Assembly: GCA_965215535.1 (NCBI GenBank)
Contig: OZ244063.1
Location: forward strand, 1,364,001-1,428,000
DNA: 64,000 bases
Reading direction: 5' to 3'
Origin: Bin94 sp965215535
Lineage (GTDB): Bacteria > Gemmatimonadota > Gemmatimonadetes > Longimicrobiales > Gaopeijiaceae
How positions within the stretch are numbered: the stretch's first letter is position 1; the number at the start of each line of letters is the position of its first letter. A model generated the notes under the pieces. That model did no database searches, had not been told where the DNA came from, and saw only the letters and a program-made list of their open reading frames with translations. Position numbers and translations under genes: made by a program. Shown in pieces: positions 8,803-17,233 of this stretch.

Positions 8803-10167
8803 ATGAACCGGCGCACTCCCCCCGAGCCGGGACCGATTCGGCGCTGGGCCTTCCCGGAGGTTGAGCGCGCACGCCTGCCCAATGGGCTCGAGCTGCGAAT
8901 GGTGCGCACCGGATCGGCCGCGCTCGTGACCACCATGGTTGTGTTGCGAAACGGCGAGAGCGCGGTGCCGCAGACCCGGGCGGGACTGGCGGTGCTGACC
9001 GCAAAGGCGCTGGAGGGGGGAACCCGCACCCTGACCAGTCGGGCGCTGGCGGAGCGCCTGGAGCGGATTGGGGCCGGATTCGGGTCGGCAACCGGCTGGG
9101 ATTCGACGACGGTGGCGCTCTCGTGCATGACCGGGAACCTTGCCGAGGCTCTGCCCCTCCTGGCACAGATGACGATGACGCCCTCCTTCGAGGAGGCCGA
9201 GTTCGAGCGCTACCGGTCGGCGCGTCTGGCCACCGCCATGCAACGACGGATGGATCCGGGCGCACTCGCCTCCGATCATCACGCCCGCTTCATCTATGGC
9301 GCCGACTGCGCCTATGGGCGGTCGCCGGGCGGAGACGAGAACTCGCTGGGGAGCCTGACCGCTGCGCGTGCGCACGACTGGGTAGCCGCGCACTATGGAG
9401 CCAACCGCGCGGCGCTGGTGGTGGTGGGCGATCTCGATCCCGAGCAGATGGCCGGGGCGGTCGCGAGAGAGTTCGGAGAGTGGGGTCAGGCAATGGGGGC
9501 CGCGCCGCCGCTCCGGCTTCCGCCCGACCCCCCCGGTCGGACCCTGAATCTTGTCCATCGCCCCGGTTCGGTTCAGTCCGAGATCCGGGTGGGCCATATC
9601 GGGGTGGCGCGCGACGTGGAGGATTATCTGCCGCTGACGGTGGCGAACCTGGTTCTGGGGGGGTCCTTCTCGTCGCGGCTCAATCTGAATTTGCGCGAGC
9701 GCCACGGCTTTACCTATGGCGTGCGTTCCTCCTTTGCCGCGCGCCGCAGCGCCGGTCCCTTTCGCGTCTCCACCTCTGTCGAGACCCGGGTGACGGCCGC
9801 CGCCGTGCGCGAGATCCTGCACGAAATCGAAGTCTTTGCCGAAGAGGGGCCGACCGAAGACGAGATCACGGCCGCACGCAACTATCTCGCAGGGGTCTTT
9901 CCGCTGCGCCTGGAGACGACCGGGCAGATCGCCTCGAGAATCGGCGGCCTCTTCGCCTTCGATCTCCCCGACGATTACTACCGGGGTTGGCGCGACCGCG
10001 TCCGCAGGGTCACGGCTGCGGCGGCCGCGGCGGCCGTGCGCCGGCACATTCGCCCCGCTGCGCTCCAGACGGTGGTGGTGGGCGATGCCGGAGCCGTGGC
10101 GGCGGAGCTGGAGGAGGTGGGGGCGGGGCCGGTCCGGATTCATGATGTCGAGGCGGAGTCCCCATGA
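8803..10167 (+). CDS. M16-family protein, non-catalytic partner
   Basis: 454 residues, homologous in layout to the preceding gene (ARLPNGLELRMVRT start, a central NLVHRPGSVQSEIRVGH block and a FSSRLNLNLRERHGFTYGVRS block that forms the substrate-binding C-terminal M16 half). Where the HxxEH zinc site should be, the sequence reads LAVLTAKALEGGTRT, so catalysis is lost. Members like this pair with an active M16 subunit in bacteria. The stop codon overlaps the Nudix start (ATGA), indicating translational coupling. Confidence 0.88.
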   Translation: MNRRTPPEPGPIRRWAFPEVERARLPNGLELRMVRTGSAALVTTMVVLRNGESAVPQTRAGLAVLTAKALEGGTRTLTSRALAERLERIGAGFGSATGWDSTTVALSCMTGNLAEALPLLAQMTMTPSFEEAEFERYRSARLATAMQRRMDPGALASDHHARFIYGADCAYGRSPGGDENSLGSLTAARAHDWVAAHYGANRAALVVVGDLDPEQMAGAVAREFGEWGQAMGAAPPLRLPPDPPGRTLNLVHRPGSVQSEIRVGHIGVARDVEDYLPLTVANLVLGGSFSSRLNLNLRERHGFTYGVRSSFAARRSAGPFRVSTSVETRVTAAAVREILHEIEVFAEEGPTEDEITAARNYLAGVFPLRLETTGQIASRIGGLFAFDLPDDYYRGWRDRVRRVTAAAAAAAVRRHIRPAALQTVVVGDAGAVAAELEEVGAGPVRIHDVEAESP

Positions 10168-10748
10168 GCGAGGATCGGGCCGCGCGACTCGACAGAACCC
10201 CGATTCACGATGGGCGGGTGGTCCGGCTGAGCATCGACGCCGTGCGCTTCCCCGATGGCTCGACGGGAACGCTGGAGCTGATTCGCCACAGGGGGGCGGC
10301 AGCGATTCTGTCGATCGCGTCGGGATCCGGAGAGGAACCCGATCTGCTGCTGCTCCGGCAGTATCGCTACGCGGCCGGCGGGGTGATTTATGAAGTGCCT
10401 GCGGGAATTATCGAACCCGGCGAAAGCTGGGAGGAGTGCGCGCACCGCGAACTCGAGGAAGAGGCGGGGGTCCGGGCGGGTCGCCTTGTCAGGCTCACCA
10501 CCATTCACACGACGCCGGGCTTCACCAACGAACAGATCCACATCTTTGCCGCCTTCGATCTGCAGCCGGGCCGCACGAAGCCCGATCGCGACGAGTTCCT
10601 GGAGGTTGTGCGCATCTCTCTGTCCGACGCTCTTGCGCTCGTCGAGCGTGGGGAAATGACCGACGCCAAGTCGATCGTCGCGCTGCTCTACGCCGCCCGT
10701 TTCCTGCTCCCTGATCAGGGGGAATCGCGATCGCTGCAGGGCTGCTGA
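10164..10748 (+). CDS. Nudix hydrolase, ADP-ribose pyrophosphatase-like
   Basis: 194 residues. A complete Nudix box is present around residues 78-100: Gx5Ex7RExxEEaG is seen as GIIEPGESWEECAHRELEEEAG. The upstream RQYRYAAGGVIYEVPAG segment is typical of the ADP-ribose pyrophosphatase branch (NudF-like), which splits ADP-ribose into AMP and ribose-5-phosphate with Mg2+. The start overlaps the M16 stop by four bases. Substrate assignment within Nudix is inferential. Confidence 0.88.
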   Translation: MSEDRAARLDRTPIHDGRVVRLSIDAVRFPDGSTGTLELIRHRGAAAILSIASGSGEEPDLLLLRQYRYAAGGVIYEVPAGIIEPGESWEECAHRELEEEAGVRAGRLVRLTTIHTTPGFTNEQIHIFAAFDLQPGRTKPDRDEFLEVVRISLSDALALVERGEMTDAKSIVALLYAARFLLPDQGESRSLQGC

Positions 10749-11090
10749 CAGCTCTGAGGCAGCCCTGGCGGGAGCGGTCGGGCGCGGGTGTGTGGAGGCC
10801 GCGACACTCTATCTGTCCCCTTCCGGCCCCGCTGTCGCCGCACAGGGACACCCCCGCAGTCGCTCTGCCTGCGGAACGTTGTTGTCCGGGCGGGAATATG
10901 CTCCCGGGGGGCGATTCCCCGACCCGGCACGAATCGTGCAAAGAGACCACAGGATTTCCGGCTGGCATACGTCCCTGGATCATGCAGAGCGCGCACTCGG
11001 GAAGCGCCGAGACGAGAATGCAGGGAAGCACACGCAGAAGCGCAGCGGCCGTCGAACCGGAGACCGCGCCGCACCGAACTGGAGGCCGAC
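10749..11090. other. Region upstream of the ECF sigma gene
   Basis: No convincing gene is present. A GGAAC at 10873-10877 followed about 19 bases later by a TATGCT-like hexamer resembles the -35 and spacing of promoters read by RpoE-type ECF factors. Autoregulation of the downstream sigma gene is therefore possible but unproven. ORFs in this stretch look like chance reading frames. Confidence 0.4.
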
Positions 11091-11726
11091 TTGAGCAAAC
11101 CCTTCCCCCTTCCATCGGATCGCTCCAGAGCCGGGCGAGCCGCGAGGGAGGCCGCCCTCACCGATGTCGAGGTCGTGCAACGCTTTCTCGATGGCGACGA
11201 ACGCGCCTTTGCGATCCTGGTCGATCGCTACGAGGGGCGTCTGCGCGGATTCGTGCAGCGGATCGTCGGCGATCGCGAACGCGCCCAGGATCTGATCCAG
11301 GAGACATTTGTGCGGGTGTACCGTCATCTTCACCGATTCGATCAGGACCGGAAGTTCTCGACCTGGATCTTCACGATTGCGGGGAATCTGGCCAAGAACG
11401 AGCTGTGCAACCGCTCCCGCAATCCGGTTGTTCTCTTTCGCAGCCTGATTCGCCACTGGGACAGCGAATCGCGTCCGATCGAGTGGGAGGATCCCCGAAC
11501 GCGCCCCGACGATCTCTACCGCAAGCGCTTTTTACGTGAAAAGGTCGAAGAGGCCGTCATGCGCCTTCCCGAGCATCATCGCACCGTCTTTGTTCTGCGG
11601 GAGCTGCACGGTCGAAGCTACGAGGAGATCGCCCAAATCACCGGATGCAATCTGGGGACGGTCAAGAGCCGCCTGAATCGGGCGCGCAACAGCTTTGCCC
11701 GGATCATTGCGCCGATGATCCACTGA
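11091..11726 (+). CDS. ECF-type RNA polymerase sigma factor
   Basis: 211 residues from a TTG at 11091 with GGAGG five bases upstream; the open frame extends earlier but without a good start. Sigma-2 region: FAILVDRYEGRLRGFVQRIVGDRERAQDLIQETFVRVYRHLHRF with a KFSTWIFTIAGNLAKNEL segment for -10 recognition. Sigma-4 region: LPEHHRTVFVLRELHGRSYEEIAQITGCNLGTVKSRLNRAR, a helix-turn-helix for the -35 box. ECF genes are usually followed directly by their anti-sigma factor. Here the next DNA is an accessory island, and a zinc-finger anti-sigma-like gene appears at 42292. Confidence 0.92.
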   Translation: MSKPFPLPSDRSRAGRAAREAALTDVEVVQRFLDGDERAFAILVDRYEGRLRGFVQRIVGDRERAQDLIQETFVRVYRHLHRFDQDRKFSTWIFTIAGNLAKNELCNRSRNPVVLFRSLIRHWDSESRPIEWEDPRTRPDDLYRKRFLREKVEEAVMRLPEHHRTVFVLRELHGRSYEEIAQITGCNLGTVKSRLNRARNSFARIIAPMIH

Positions 11727-11979
11727 GGGGATTGCCGGGCTGGCAAGGGGCAGGCCGCGCAAATCACGGCAAGGAATCACGTCCGCAATCGGTTTTGCCG
11801 CCATCTTTGCCCAAATCAGGTGCATTCTCGGCCTCCTGAGCCCACACGCCAGCTTCCCCCGCCCCTCAGGCTTCCTTTTGCACAACAGAAGCTTCCTTTT
11901 TGCACAACAGAAACCGCGATCACGCCGCTCTTGGCCGTTGCCAACCGGTTCCCCGGTGGGGCACTTCTTCCACGGCCTG

Positions 11980-12201
11980 CTAGTCGCCGCTCAGGTAGTA
12001 GTTGTAGTGTCGCCAGTGACAGCAACTGCCATTCGAGCACTCCCTCTGACAGATACTCTCGCAGTCATCGCCCTTCACCATCCCACACACGGGATGGGGT
12101 AGCGGCGGATTCTGAGCCACGGTGCTGCCCAAGCCGCCAAAGGCCAAGCCAATGGCGACCGCGATCGTCAACGAAAGCGGAATCAGTGTTCTCCAGCGCA
12201 T
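11980..12201 (-). CDS. Small secreted cysteine-rich peptide
   Basis: 73 residues with AAGGAG about seven bases before the ATG. Residues 1-29 are a signal peptide (MRWRT, hydrophobic core, STVA|Q). The predicted 44-residue mature peptide has six cysteines in the pattern C-x7-C-x3-C-x3-C-x4-CC, then an aromatic tail containing YNYYLSGD. No database family is recognised. It lies 50 bases downstream of a beta-propeller lipoprotein gene on the same strand and is probably co-transcribed. The CC-ending motif resembles that of the peptide at 16443-16670. Confidence 0.72.
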   Translation of the reverse strand: MRWRTLIPLSLTIAVAIGLAFGGLGSTVAQNPPLPHPVCGMVKGDDCESICQRECSNGSCCHWRHYNYYLSGD

Positions 12202-12251
12202 CCCACAACTCCTTCTGTTTGAGGTGAACTTCTGCTCGCAACAATAGAAGC

Positions 12252-13326
12252 CTAGTGGTTTCCACTCGCGCGGGCAACCACAACGTTCTCGATTCCCAAC
12301 GAATCGAGAACGAGAAAGACTACTCTGTCGTTCTCCGCATCCAGTATCCGAACACTACCTTGTACTGCTAGTGTTCCTGCGGACCTCCACATCCCCAAGT
12401 CACGTCTGAAGACGTGGAACAGCGTGGATTCAACCGTCAAACTTTTCTCTCCGATCCACAACATTCCTTGGCGGTTCGCGAAAACCTGCGTCACGCCATG
12501 TCGCGGTCCCTCCATCGATATCGAGTTCAGCGATCCGGTATCTGACCCGTCGGCAGAGTGTTCGAACACTTCCAACGAATCGCCAAGGGCCGCAATGAAC
12601 AGATGCTCGCCACCAGCGGAGATCATCACACCCCCACCGCCTTCGTCGCGGCGGATATTGAATGACGTTGGATCGGGAAGCCGCTCCCCAAAGTGCGTGT
12701 GGAACACGGGCCAGCGTGTCAGAGAGATGGCCCTCGTCCGTCATCCTGACAATGGTCACAGTATCTCGCGCTTTCGTGCCCGACGGGGTTTCAGGGGCTA
12801 GGAGCACCTCGGGAAGCCCCGATGAGATAGCTACCCAAGTGCCGACTTCCCCTCGAGTCAGCGCCACGGGTTGCCTTCCGCGGAGCCCAATCCCCGGAAC
12901 ACGGAAGGTTCGACCGAAGCTGCCTGATCTCGAAAAGATCGAAAAGTGAGTCAAGTCGCGGTCATACACCAGCAGTGAATCGGAGCCCTGCGGCTCTAGC
13001 CATAGCGGGCGTCTGAACTCTCCCGGCCCGCTACCCCGGCGGCCGAAGCGGAGTGTCTGACCATTGCCGAGATCGTGTCGGATAAGTTCACTATTGCCAC
13101 CATTTACCAAGAACACTGCGTTCCGCTCGTTATCGAGGACTGCGTCGGACACACGGTATAGCGGCACCTCACTCCATTCCGACCCCGATCCCAAAACGGC
13201 CACCGTATCGAGACGCTCCCACTGCTCATGGGAACGATCTGGAGGAACGCCAGCGGAAGACGGTTCTGGTTCCCCGTTGCTACAGGCCGACTGAAAAACC
13301 ACGACAAACAGCAGGCTCTTGTTCAC
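12252..13326 (-). pseudogene. Six-bladed beta-propeller lipoprotein, frameshifted
   Basis: The GTG start at 13326 overlaps the upstream stop (GTGA). The N-terminus has a short hydrophobic segment ending QSAC, a probable lipobox. The first ~210 residues show propeller strands (LVNGGNSELIRHDLGNGQTLRFGRRGSGPGEF and a LLVYDRDLTHFSIFSRSG repeat). Near 12703-12710, after the conserved LSDTLARV, the frame shifts by one base and the rest (FHTHFGERLPDPTSFN, then AGGEHLFIAALGDSLEVFEHS) continues in another frame to 12252. The full length would match intact homologues in this window. It is either a decayed gene or a local sequence error. Confidence 0.75.
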
Positions 13327-13679
13327 CGCAGCCACTCCTGGATCTCGGCTTCGGAAATGCTGCCCATCACCAGTCGGTTGCCCACAACCAACGCTGGCAC
13401 ACCAGTTATTTCCAGCGCTATGCCATGCTCGAAGTCAGCGCGAACCGACTTGGCTGCCTCGTCACCTGCCAAGCACCTCTGAAACCCCGACAAGTCGTCG
13501 ATGCCGCTCTGCTCTGCGAGATCTACGAGGTCGCCGACCATTTCCTTTTGGGTGAGCTTTCGGAACTCTGGCGGCGAGTCATGGGTTCGGCGTTGCTGAA
13601 AGGCGTACAACGCTACACATACGGCGAGAAGCAAGACCCAAACCAGCTTGGCTAAAGCGTTAAAGCGCGTTTTCTGCAT
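13323..13679 (-). CDS. Membrane-anchored DsbA-like protein lacking the CXXC motif
   Basis: 118 residues. The start ATG at 13679 overlaps the preceding stop (TGATG) and its own stop overlaps the beta-propeller start (GTGA), so three genes are translationally coupled. A single N-terminal membrane segment (residues ~8-28, LAKLVWVLLLAVCVALYAF) is followed by ~35 residues and then the C-terminal half of a DsbA/thioredoxin fold: GFQRCL, an ADFEHGIALEITGVPALVVGN strand with the cis-Pro position, and a final EIQEWLR helix. The N-terminal half with the redox CXXC is absent, so ordinary oxidase activity is unlikely. It may be an internally deleted gene or a non-catalytic derivative. Confidence 0.65.
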   Translation of the reverse strand: MQKTRFNALAKLVWVLLLAVCVALYAFQQRRTHDSPPEFRKLTQKEMVGDLVDLAEQSGIDDLSGFQRCLAGDEAAKSVRADFEHGIALEITGVPALVVGNRLVMGSISEAEIQEWLR

Positions 13680-13853
13680 CACCATCTTGGCTCCGGCAGT
13701 CGCGTCATCAGGTAGGCAGTCGCGTCATCAGGTAGGTGAGGGTTTGGCTCACTATAACAATAATAGTAAGAAGATACCATAACAATCCCGCAACCCCCCA
13801 TGTCCCCGATATACTCACACGATTTCCGGGGACAGCGGATTACTTTCTCCCCC
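13679..13853 (-). pseudogene. 3' remnant of a cysteine-rich peptide gene
   Basis: A frame coming out of the duplicated segment ends here in a cysteine-bearing tail with C-x4-C, a GGCG and an SSYYYC segment, then a proline-containing tail ending PEPRW. Its stop overlaps the DsbA-like start. A tandem 20-bp repeat (13696-13715, 13716-13735) lies inside it and makes the peptide repeat DDATAYLMTRL-like residues. The 5' part appears to have been replaced by the duplicated segment whose edge is at ~13854. Coding status is inferred from the coupling and the cysteine pattern. Confidence 0.4.
13696..13735. repeat. 20-bp perfect tandem duplication
   Basis: Two head-to-tail copies of GCAGTCGCGTCATCAGGTAG lie at 13696-13715 and 13716-13735, just upstream of the DsbA-like start. 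Twenty is not a multiple of three, so the duplication shifts any reading frame that crosses it. Confidence 0.9.
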
Positions 13854-14168
13854 CTACTCCCAGTCCCCCTGGTCATCCCTTCGTAGTGCATCCTGGAGTT
13901 CGGCGTCGCCGTCTCCGCGCCGTGCGGATCGTTCGGCGAGATCGACGCGCCTGCCGAGATCGGCGAGCCCGGTGGCGCGGGCGATCCCGTAGATGAGAGC
14001 GGCGAGGGCGCCGAGAGCGAGCGCGCCGTGGAACGCCAGCGCGGTTCCGTGCTCGGCGAGGATGACGGACCGGAACGGCGCGAGATACGCGAGCCGCTCG
14101 CCCCCGACGAGAACGACGGCCCCGGCGATCGCGGCAGTGAGTCCAGCGCTGATTTTCCAAGGCTGCAT
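13854..14168 (-). CDS. Small membrane protein, duplicate copy A
   Basis: 104 residues, nearly identical to the protein at 16918-17232. Two membrane-spanning helices are visible (GLTAAIAGAVVLVGGERLAYL, and AFHGALALGALAALIYGIARA), followed by a charged tail (LAERSARRGDGDAELQDALRRDDQGDW). No Shine-Dalgarno is seen, because a 17-bp repeat array directly abuts the start codon, so the start is tentative. It is probably part of the mobile element whose better preserved copy borders the conjugation-type genes at 17-21 kb. Function unknown. Confidence 0.55.
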   Translation of the reverse strand: MQPWKISAGLTAAIAGAVVLVGGERLAYLAPFRSVILAEHGTALAFHGALALGALAALIYGIARATGLADLGRRVDLAERSARRGDGDAELQDALRRDDQGDWE

Positions 14169-14169
14169 C

Positions 14170-14279
14170 GCAAAATCCAGCTCGGTGCAAAATCCAGCTC
14201 GGCGTGTAATCCATTCGGGTTTCGTTGCCAAAACCCAGTTCGGTACCAAAATCCAGCTGGGTGTCAAGTCCGGTTGGGT
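14170..14279. repeat. 17-bp iteron-like array, copy A
   Basis: Degenerate units of about 17 bp with consensus GCAAAATCCAGCTCGGT: 14170-14186, 14187-14203, 14204-14220, a spacer-bearing unit 14221-14244, 14245-14262 and 14263-14279. The same array with two further units is at 17234-17373. Directly repeated units of this length are typical of binding sites for plasmid replication initiators, but no initiator gene is seen nearby. Confidence 0.75.
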
Positions 14280-14491
14280 CAGAGCTCGACGGTGGCGGGA
14301 TCGCGGTCGGCGGATCCCCGGATCCATGACCCGCTCTGGTCGCCGAGGCCGCGCTTGCGGAGCAGACCCGCCGCCGCCGTCAGAACCAGAAACTCGAACG
14401 CCAGCGTGTCCACCTTCCCCGGCTTCGCCGATCTCGCCTTCGCGATCGCCGCCGCCACTTCGCCATGAGGGATGGCCTTCCGGTGGATCAC
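14279..14491 (-). pseudogene. Chimeric fragment: integrase piece joined to replication-relaxation tail
   Basis: 70 codons. The first ~35 residues (AIPHGEVAAAIAKARSAK, then LAFEFLVLTAA) match an internal part of the P4-type integrase at 39560-40774 (ALPHGEAAAALARVRDAK, then LAFEFMVLTAT). The remaining residues (AAGLLRKRGLGD, ending IRGSADRDPATVEL) match the C-terminus of the protein at 17378-18220, which ends VRGSADRDPATVEL. The fragment is therefore a recombination junction between two mobile genes, not a functional protein. Confidence 0.75.
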
Positions 14492-14499
14492 GACATGGC

Positions 14500-15361
14500 A
14501 AGATGAGAAGTTTTTCTATAAATACATGAAAATCGGTGAATTACGATTTATAATATAATTTTATCCCCCTATTCATTCCCTCTTAAGTATATGAGATGCC
14601 GACCGACTTTACCACGCATTTTCGGACGTATTCATCGGTCTTTCAATTGCTGATTCGAGGAATGCGACCTGAAGCGAAACGACTGACCCGAAACCGCAAG
14701 AGAATTCATCGTGATTCAGAATCTCCTAACCAACCCTCCGTCAAATCGGGACGACTTCCGATCGTTGTTTCCCGACAGGGAGCGTAGATCGTGCAATCCC
14801 AGTTCGACTTATATGATTCCCTGCCGTTATCCGCTTCAACCTGCGTACTGCTCGGACAAACTTCAAGTAGGGCCGCCCATCATGGCGAATGACCGAACGA
14901 TCGACCGGTCATCTCCTCAATCTCGGCCAGCATTGCGCGCGCAGGGTCGTCCGGTCGGCTCCAGCAGTGCTTGCGGTGAACACGGCGCGGAGAGAATCAA
15001 AGTTCGCTGCCAGCCGAGGGCGCGATGTTCAGGCTGCGGCCCGTCTGAAGGTCGCACTGCGCCGCTACTACCGTCCTTATCGATGCGGGCGACACTGGTC
15101 GGCCATTGCTATCCGCCGCCGCCCAAGGAGAAGGAGCTACGAGCGCGCGAATGATACGACGTGCGCGATCACTGACACGGCCACAGAGCTGGATGGAACG
15201 GCTATAGCACCTATCGTTCTAATCCCGGCTAGAGGTCACGAAAATCTAACGGGGACTGCACTCTTTGCTATTCTCTTGCCGGTCGGGGTGCGTCCGATTG
15301 AATCATCCCAAAATGGTCGGTATTTCGACTAAACTGGAGGGAATCAATATTCAACAAGAGT
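14500..15361. other. Low-GC intergenic stretch with a dispersed repeat
   Basis: Roughly 860 bases without a convincing gene. 14508-14595 is markedly AT-rich (runs such as TTTATAATATAATTTT), unlike the surrounding DNA. 14786-14825 is an inverted copy (35 of 40 bases) of 59537-59576. The small ORFs here have no start signals or motifs. The low GC suggests acquired or decayed DNA. Confidence 0.55.
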
Positions 15362-16396
15362 CTATCGTTGAAAGCGCGCGGAGAGCAGCTGGTTGGGTGT
15401 GAGCGACCCAAGTTCAACAAAGTACAGGAGATCGCCGCTGACTGCAAGCAATCTTGGGGTATTGGTGGCCTCGAAGATACGGTCGCCGGTGCGCGCTGTT
15501 CGCAAGAGGCCCCATTCGCTGTCTGCTCCGTCTGGTCCAAGAGGCCTTTCGTATTGAACCAGGAATGATCCGTCATCCAACCAGAAAACATCGGTAATCA
15601 GGTTCACTTGGCTCAGCCACCCTTGCAACTGCTCGGGAGAGAGCCGTGGATCATAGGTTTCTATTCTCTTGAATGCCGTGAATGGAAGAGGGATCCGATC
15701 CACTTCCGAACCGTCGGGTGTGAACAAAAACAGCGTGTCCGTGAACGACGCGATTGCAGCTATGGTGTCTCTGCGGATAGCAACCGCAGCCGCACCGAAA
15801 TTGCGCGACGCGAGCCGGATCAACGAATCGCCGGGAGTCGGGAAAAAGCTATGCACGATGGTATCGGAATTATGATTCCAAACATGAAGCAGAGGCCTCG
15901 GCTCTTTCGAGCCGCGGAGCATCCCTGCAAGCAGCAGTAGTTGATCACTCATCGGATGACCGCCGTAGAGTGGCACAATTGGCGACTGCACCTTCATCAG
16001 CGACTGCTCGCCCGTCGCGTTGAACTCCATAATCAGGCCAGAGAAATCCAAGACCATCAGAGCTCCGGCGACGGATTTCCTCCAGGCGCTCGTCGGCATC
16101 TGCATCTCACCCGGCCCTTCGCCCCGCGATCCGAACTGAGTGACGATGGTTCCATCAGGATTGTAGATGCGTACGCGAACTTCCCTGCTGTCCGCGATCA
16201 CGAATGACCCATCCGATGCCACGGTCATGCGAGGAGCAACGTTTATGACCGCAGAATTCTCCTCCAGCCTAATAGATTTGACCCGTTCAAAGAGGTGCTC
16301 GGGCAGGGATTGCGACCGACTCGACATTTCCCCTCCGCACCCAACGAGGACCACAAGTGGCGCTAGTGGAAGGTGTTGATAGCCAACGGCTAGCAT
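15362..16396 (-). CDS. Six-bladed beta-propeller lipoprotein
   Basis: 344 residues from the ATG at 16396; the frame is open further upstream but this start gives a clean lipoprotein signal with the lipobox LVGC (Cys20). The mature part has repeated propeller-blade strands: ASDGSFVIADSREVRVRIYNPDGTIVTQFGSRGEGPGEMQMP is the hallmark blade, followed by LMVLDFSGLIMEFNATG, DTLFLFTPDGSEVDRI and WLDDGSFLVQYE. Proteins of this type are anchored in the outer membrane or periplasm and are thought to bind ligands or partner proteins; no enzymatic residues are assigned. It lies 46 bases downstream of a small cysteine-rich secreted peptide gene and is likely in the same operon. Confidence 0.8.
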   Translation of the reverse strand: MLAVGYQHLPLAPLVVLVGCGGEMSSRSQSLPEHLFERVKSIRLEENSAVINVAPRMTVASDGSFVIADSREVRVRIYNPDGTIVTQFGSRGEGPGEMQMPTSAWRKSVAGALMVLDFSGLIMEFNATGEQSLMKVQSPIVPLYGGHPMSDQLLLLAGMLRGSKEPRPLLHVWNHNSDTIVHSFFPTPGDSLIRLASRNFGAAAVAIRRDTIAAIASFTDTLFLFTPDGSEVDRIPLPFTAFKRIETYDPRLSPEQLQGWLSQVNLITDVFWLDDGSFLVQYERPLGPDGADSEWGLLRTARTGDRIFEATNTPRLLAVSGDLLYFVELGSLTPNQLLSARFQR

Positions 16397-16442
16397 TCGA
16401 AATCTACCAATCAGGATGCCTGAGGACGATGGCGGCTTGACC

Positions 16443-16670
16443 TTATTTCGGAGGAGTTGTCCCCTGTTCACCGCCAGGGAACGTGCAGCAGACACCCTGT
16501 CCATCACACGGATGGAAACAGGTCGGCGGCCCGCCGGGGAGACGGTAGTAGTTGAGCTTGCCACCTTGGGCGCAAAGGGAGGCCGACGACGAAGTTGGGA
16601 ATGGAGCGGCAGGCGCTAGAGCTATCAGCGCCACTGCGACGACAGTCACTTTGACGATTCGGTTGCTCAT
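16443..16670 (-). CDS. Small secreted cysteine-rich peptide
   Basis: 75 residues from the ATG at 16670; an in-frame ATG at 16733 would add 21 residues. A signal peptide (MSNRIVKVTVVAVALIALAPAA) precedes a ~45-residue mature chain rich in Gly, Pro and Cys: Cys33, 51, 55, 61 and 62 in the pattern C-x17-C-x3-C-x5-CC. The C-x3-C-x4/5-CC ending and an NYY tripeptide are shared with the peptide at 11980-12201. No known family is recognised. Its gene directly precedes a beta-propeller lipoprotein gene. Confidence 0.65.
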   Translation of the reverse strand: MSNRIVKVTVVAVALIALAPAAPFPTSSSASLCAQGGKLNYYRLPGGPPTCFHPCDGQGVCCTFPGGEQGTTPPK

Positions 16671-16917
16671 CTGAATTCTCAACGCGAAACTGGCAGCGAT
16701 GAGAGCGAGAGTACTACGGATGGCCGTCTTCATGGTTCTGTTTCTCTGTTGGAGAATGGCTTTGTCACTTCAGCGCCGATTTGCGCGGAAGCGACGGTAT
16801 GAATACAGTACGATTGGGAATAGGTTCCATGCAAACGCGAGCTTGGAGCCAAGGGAAGGGTCTGCAAGCCCCTGATGTCAGCCAACTCCGAGCATCACTC
16901 GTGCAATTGCTGTCACC

Positions 16918-17232
16918 CTACACCCAGTCCCCCTGGTCATCGCGTCGTAGTGCGTCCTGGAGTTCGGCGTCGCCGTCTCCGCGCCGTACGGATCGTTCGG
17001 CGAGATTGACGCGCCTACCGAGATCGGCGAGCCCGGTGGCGCGGGCGATCCCGTAGATGAGAGCGGCGAGGGCACCGAGAACGAGCGCGCCGTGGAACGC
17101 CAGCGCGGTTCCGTGCTCGGCGAGGATGACGGACCGGAACGGCGCGAGATAGGCGAGCCGCTCGCCCCCCACGAGAACGACGGCCCCGGCGATCGCGGCA
17201 GTGAGTCCAGCGCTGATTTTCCAAGGCTGCAT
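16918..17232 (-). CDS. Small membrane protein, duplicate copy B
   Basis: 104 residues, differing from copy A (13854-14168) at only a few positions, for example GALVLGAL versus GALALGAL. The same two membrane helices and charged tail are present. It directly follows, on the same strand, the replication-relaxation-like gene and the ArdC/VirB11/coupling-protein cluster, which suggests that this is the original context and copy A is the duplicate. The start codon abuts the iteron array, leaving no visible ribosome binding site. Confidence 0.55.
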   Translation of the reverse strand: MQPWKISAGLTAAIAGAVVLVGGERLAYLAPFRSVILAEHGTALAFHGALVLGALAALIYGIARATGLADLGRRVNLAERSVRRGDGDAELQDALRRDDQGDWV

Positions 17233-17233
17233 C

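Noticed and set aside
6210..9128. Aminotransferase as the C-terminus of a 972-residue protein
   Set aside because: The extra N-terminal part is antisense to the two M16 genes, and a good start with a ribosome site exists at 7334.
10873..10905. Firm call of an ECF autoregulatory promoter
   Set aside because: GGAAC with a plausible spacing is present, but the -10 element is weak, so it is only noted in the gap entry.
14596..14787. Small plus-strand ORF in the AT-rich gap
   Set aside because: No ribosome binding site, no motif, and basic low-complexity sequence.
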